Shown: positions 62,249-64,000 of the stretch, piece after piece | Layout of the letters: the number at the start of each line of letters is the position of its first letter | Position numbering within the stretch: position 1 is the stretch's first letter | NCBI RefSeq assembly: GCF_010667575.1 | Contig: NZ_JAABNT010000002.1 | Location: forward strand, 479,377-543,376 | Length of the DNA: 64,000 bases | Reading direction: 5' to 3' | Source of the DNA: Sulfitobacter sediminilitoris | GTDB taxonomy: Bacteria > Pseudomonadota > Alphaproteobacteria > Rhodobacterales > Rhodobacteraceae | Notes under the pieces: generated by a model | Seen by the model: the letters and a program-made list of their open reading frames with translations, nothing else | The model's database searches: none | Told to the model about the DNA's origin: nothing | Program-made: the position numbers and the translations under genes

Positions 62249-62332
62249 AAAACCCTAGCCCGGGGGCACCTCCCCTACCTGACGTCAGCCACCCATATGT
62301 CGTACATGCGATGAAGCGCGAACGATCAGCAT
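62249..62332 (+). repeat. Diverged direct repeat, copy A
   Basis: Resembles 63639-63721 over about 83 bp with shared blocks accctA, cgggggnnnc, cacctga/tacctga, tgcgatg, cgaacg and cagcat; identity by eye is roughly 75 per cent with small gaps. The two copies bracket the ornithine-cyclodeaminase-like gene in the same orientation. Neither codes for a recognisable peptide. Confidence 0.6.
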
Positions 62333-62362
62333 CCTCAACCACTTCAGCCAAAAGGCTTTGGA

Positions 62363-62395
62363 GGCTGGGTCTTGCCTTTCGGGCAAGACCCAGCC
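62363..62395. terminator. Strong hairpin (14-bp stem) downstream of the element and cyclodeaminase genes
   Basis: Perfect arms ggctgggtcttgcc (62363-62376) and ggcaagacccagcc (62382-62395) with loop tttcg. It lies between the convergent DUF3631 gene and the cyclodeaminase-like gene. No T run follows on either side, so termination would have to be atypical; a structural or recombination role is possible. Confidence 0.45.
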
Positions 62396-62447
62396 GTATC
62401 CGCACCATGTCCAAAACCACGGCACTGCTGCACCAATATCAGACGTC

Positions 62448-63392
62448 TTAAGCCTTGATGCTCGTGGCACGGCGAACCGCAAGTGTTGCTGCAGCATAGT
62501 CGCCAAGTGAAATACCTCTGAAGGCAAAAACGGCCGGGCGATCAACCCGGTCGTTGTCTGTTTGATTCGAAACCAGTTCCGTAAGATCGCCAGTGATCAG
62601 ATCGTATGGAAGCATCGGCTTTTCGCTTTCAAGCTCCTGTTTTCGATCATCGACAATGACTGTCTTAAACGCTGCCATGCTGTCTGGAAGCCAAGGAATA
62701 CAGGCATCCGTTATCGCAGCAAATGCATTTTTCTTCAGCCACCTCGCATCAAGGAAAGGTTTGATTGAATAATCCAAGGTTACTGACGTTACTATCAGGT
62801 CCGCCTTCCGCAGAGCGTCTTTCGCATCAGTGCATGCCTCTGCATCTAGACCCATCTCCCGCGCTTTGCGGCAGAGTTTGTCAACATTGCTCTGGCCACG
62901 CCCGAATACGCAAATACTCTTGAGAGGAAACATTTCCGAAAAAGCCGCAAGATGTGCGTGTGCCTGCACACCAGCGCCCACAAAGGCTACTGTCTCAGCG
63001 TAAGGATCGGCAAGGCGGCGCGCCGCCACCGCAGAAAGTGCTGCCGTTCTGACAGCCGTGATCCAGTTGGCTCCCAAGACAGCGCGCAAAACGCCTGTCT
63101 GCGCGTCCATCACCATGATGGCACCGTTGATTGCAGGGAGTCCCTTGGCCGGATTGTCCGGGCATACAGTGACCTGTTTGACGACGATAAACCCATCTTC
63201 GCCCACGGCCAAAGTGGACATTGCATAGCGCCCATCACCGGGCAAAATTGCTGTTTTTGGTGAAGTGTGAAGCCGTCCATCCGCCTTCGCGATCAGCGCG
63301 GACTCGATAGCATCCGCAACTTCGGATGGTTGGATGTTCAGTGCTTCCAAGTCCTGATCAGACAGGAAGAGCAGTGGTTCTTCGGAAGCCAT
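62448..63392 (-). CDS. Ornithine cyclodeaminase/mu-crystallin family protein
   Basis: A 314-residue NAD(P)-dependent protein. It shows YAMSTLAVGEDGFIVVKQVTV, NPAKGLPAINGAIMVMDAQTG, NWITAVRTAALSAVAARRLA, and the Rossmann loop TVAFVGAGVQAHAHLAAF, then FGRGQSNVDKL. The family includes ornithine cyclodeaminase, alanine dehydrogenase and ketimine reductases; the true substrate is unknown. The frame is open to 63455, but ATG 63392 fits the family start. It stands alone between two direct repeats next to the integrated element, so it may have been gained separately. Confidence 0.9.
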   Translation of the reverse strand: MASEEPLLFLSDQDLEALNIQPSEVADAIESALIAKADGRLHTSPKTAILPGDGRYAMSTLAVGEDGFIVVKQVTVCPDNPAKGLPAINGAIMVMDAQTGVLRAVLGANWITAVRTAALSAVAARRLADPYAETVAFVGAGVQAHAHLAAFSEMFPLKSICVFGRGQSNVDKLCRKAREMGLDAEACTDAKDALRKADLIVTSVTLDYSIKPFLDARWLKKNAFAAITDACIPWLPDSMAAFKTVIVDDRKQELESEKPMLPYDLITGDLTELVSNQTDNDRVDRPAVFAFRGISLGDYAAATLAVRRATSIKA

Positions 63393-63638
63393 AACATCAC
63401 CCTTTTTCGTAACACTTTGCTTTTTGCTCGTCTGTCCCAATCGTTGATACAACAAATTTGGGCGACGCGGCGACAGTAATAGAATGACCCAAGCACAGCC
63501 AGAACGTGGCTCTGCCGCTGATCCGGCCTGTAGGCGTCATGTGTCTTGGCAGCGTTCAGGGCTGCTTAGGGGTGCGAATGGAGCTGAGCCGGTGGTCTGA
63601 GACGGCATGAGATATGGGGGCAGTATGGGCTTTGGATA

Positions 63639-63721
63639 GGAACCCTACCCCCCGGGGGTATCCCCCACCTGATGTGAGCAGCCGTCTGTCATACGTGCGA
63701 TGCAACACGAACGGACAGCAT
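63639..63721 (+). repeat. Diverged direct repeat, copy B
   Basis: Partner of the copy at 62249-62332, starting 1,390 bp downstream in the same orientation. It lies in the 63393-63894 gap, which has no supported gene; the gap also contains an imperfect hairpin (ggtcat...atgacc, about 63810-63840). Confidence 0.6.
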
Positions 63722-63894
63722 AATGTCACGTCTCACTTGAAGCACGACAGCATCACTGATGGCGTAGGCCTTGGCACGTTCTAAGGCCAACTCATAACGG
63801 TCATCTGAGTAAAACACTCAAATGACCGGGATTAGCCAGAGCGGACAAAGGCGCGCGAATTCACGCAGCACGATTTTTATTCGCGGAATGTGCT

Positions 63895-64000
63895 TTAATC
63901 CCTAAATGGCACGCCCCCTGTGCCGTCCAGACGCAGGTCATTGGGCGAAGCCCACGTCTCTGGATCACAAATCAAACGCGCCACCGCTTCCGCGGCGGCT
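63895..64000 (-). CDS. C-terminal end of a probable short-chain dehydrogenase (cut by window edge)
   Basis: Reading the minus strand from the edge gives a frame ending at TAA 63897-63895: AAAEAVARLICDPETWASPN, then DLRLDGTGGVPFRD. The xDLRLDGG-like end is typical of SDR-family oxidoreductases, where the C-terminus follows the last strand. Only 34 residues are visible, so the family call is tentative. Confidence 0.5.
   Translation of the reverse strand, partial: AAAEAVARLICDPETWASPNDLRLDGTGGVPFRD

Overview
The window looks like chromosome of a marine alphaproteobacterium of the Roseobacter group (Rhodobacteraceae, Sulfitobacter/Ruegeria-like). This is inferred from the high G+C, short overlapping operons, a taurine dissimilation island of roseobacter type (tauR, xsc, pta, tauE, soeABC, tpa, tauABC), an imuA-imuB-dnaE2 mutagenesis cassette with an alphaproteobacterial SOS box, and a selD fusion next to mnmH. 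No rRNA, tRNA or CRISPR array was seen.

Region 1-22.5 kb is mostly housekeeping: a cut PLP aminotransferase, map, sfsA, a CinA-like protein, an AhpD-like protein, OmpA-type envelope proteins, a LysR regulator, a CorA/ZntB-like transporter, a FadH-type dienoyl-CoA reductase, rppH, an adenosine-kinase-like PfkB protein, nth facing an Ada-like alkyltransferase, a split and divergently arranged mnmC/mnmD pair, a soluble lytic transglycosylase and dapA.

Region 22.5-44.3 kb is the taurine/sulfonate island. Taurine enters through TauABC (40990-44185, + strand). Tpa (33475-34866, -) makes sulfoacetaldehyde, Xsc makes acetyl phosphate plus sulfite, and Pta makes acetyl-CoA. Sulfite is exported by the TauE-like protein or oxidised by SoeABC. 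xsc-pta-tauE-soeA-soeB-soeC read as one minus-strand operon, with tauR (MocR family) just upstream. Paired CTGG/TTGG direct repeats 22-23 bp apart lie before xsc, tpa and tauA and beside tauR, and are the likely TauR sites. Three genes sit inside the island on the + strand: a 723-residue lysine-rich protein with a peptidoglycan-binding-like N-terminus and a Cys/His C-terminal domain, a DadA-type FAD oxidoreductase, and a serralysin-type RTX protease with a DUF4214-like region.

Region 44.3-58.1 kb holds a DEAD-box helicase, a MarR regulator, the SOS-type imuA-imuB-dnaE2 cassette (with a 116-bp nested inverted repeat before dnaE2), an NADH-dehydrogenase-like/SelD fusion convergent with mnmH (2-selenouridine tRNA synthesis), and a broken PQQ-dehydrogenase/cytochrome c gene.

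Region 58.3 kb to the end is accessory. A lower-G+C integrated element carries a P4-type tyrosine integrase, an unrecognised 187-residue protein, an AlpA-like DNA-binding protein and a DUF3631-type ATPase. Next comes an ornithine-cyclodeaminase-like gene bracketed by two diverged direct repeats of about 83 bp, and at the edge the tail of a probable SDR gene.
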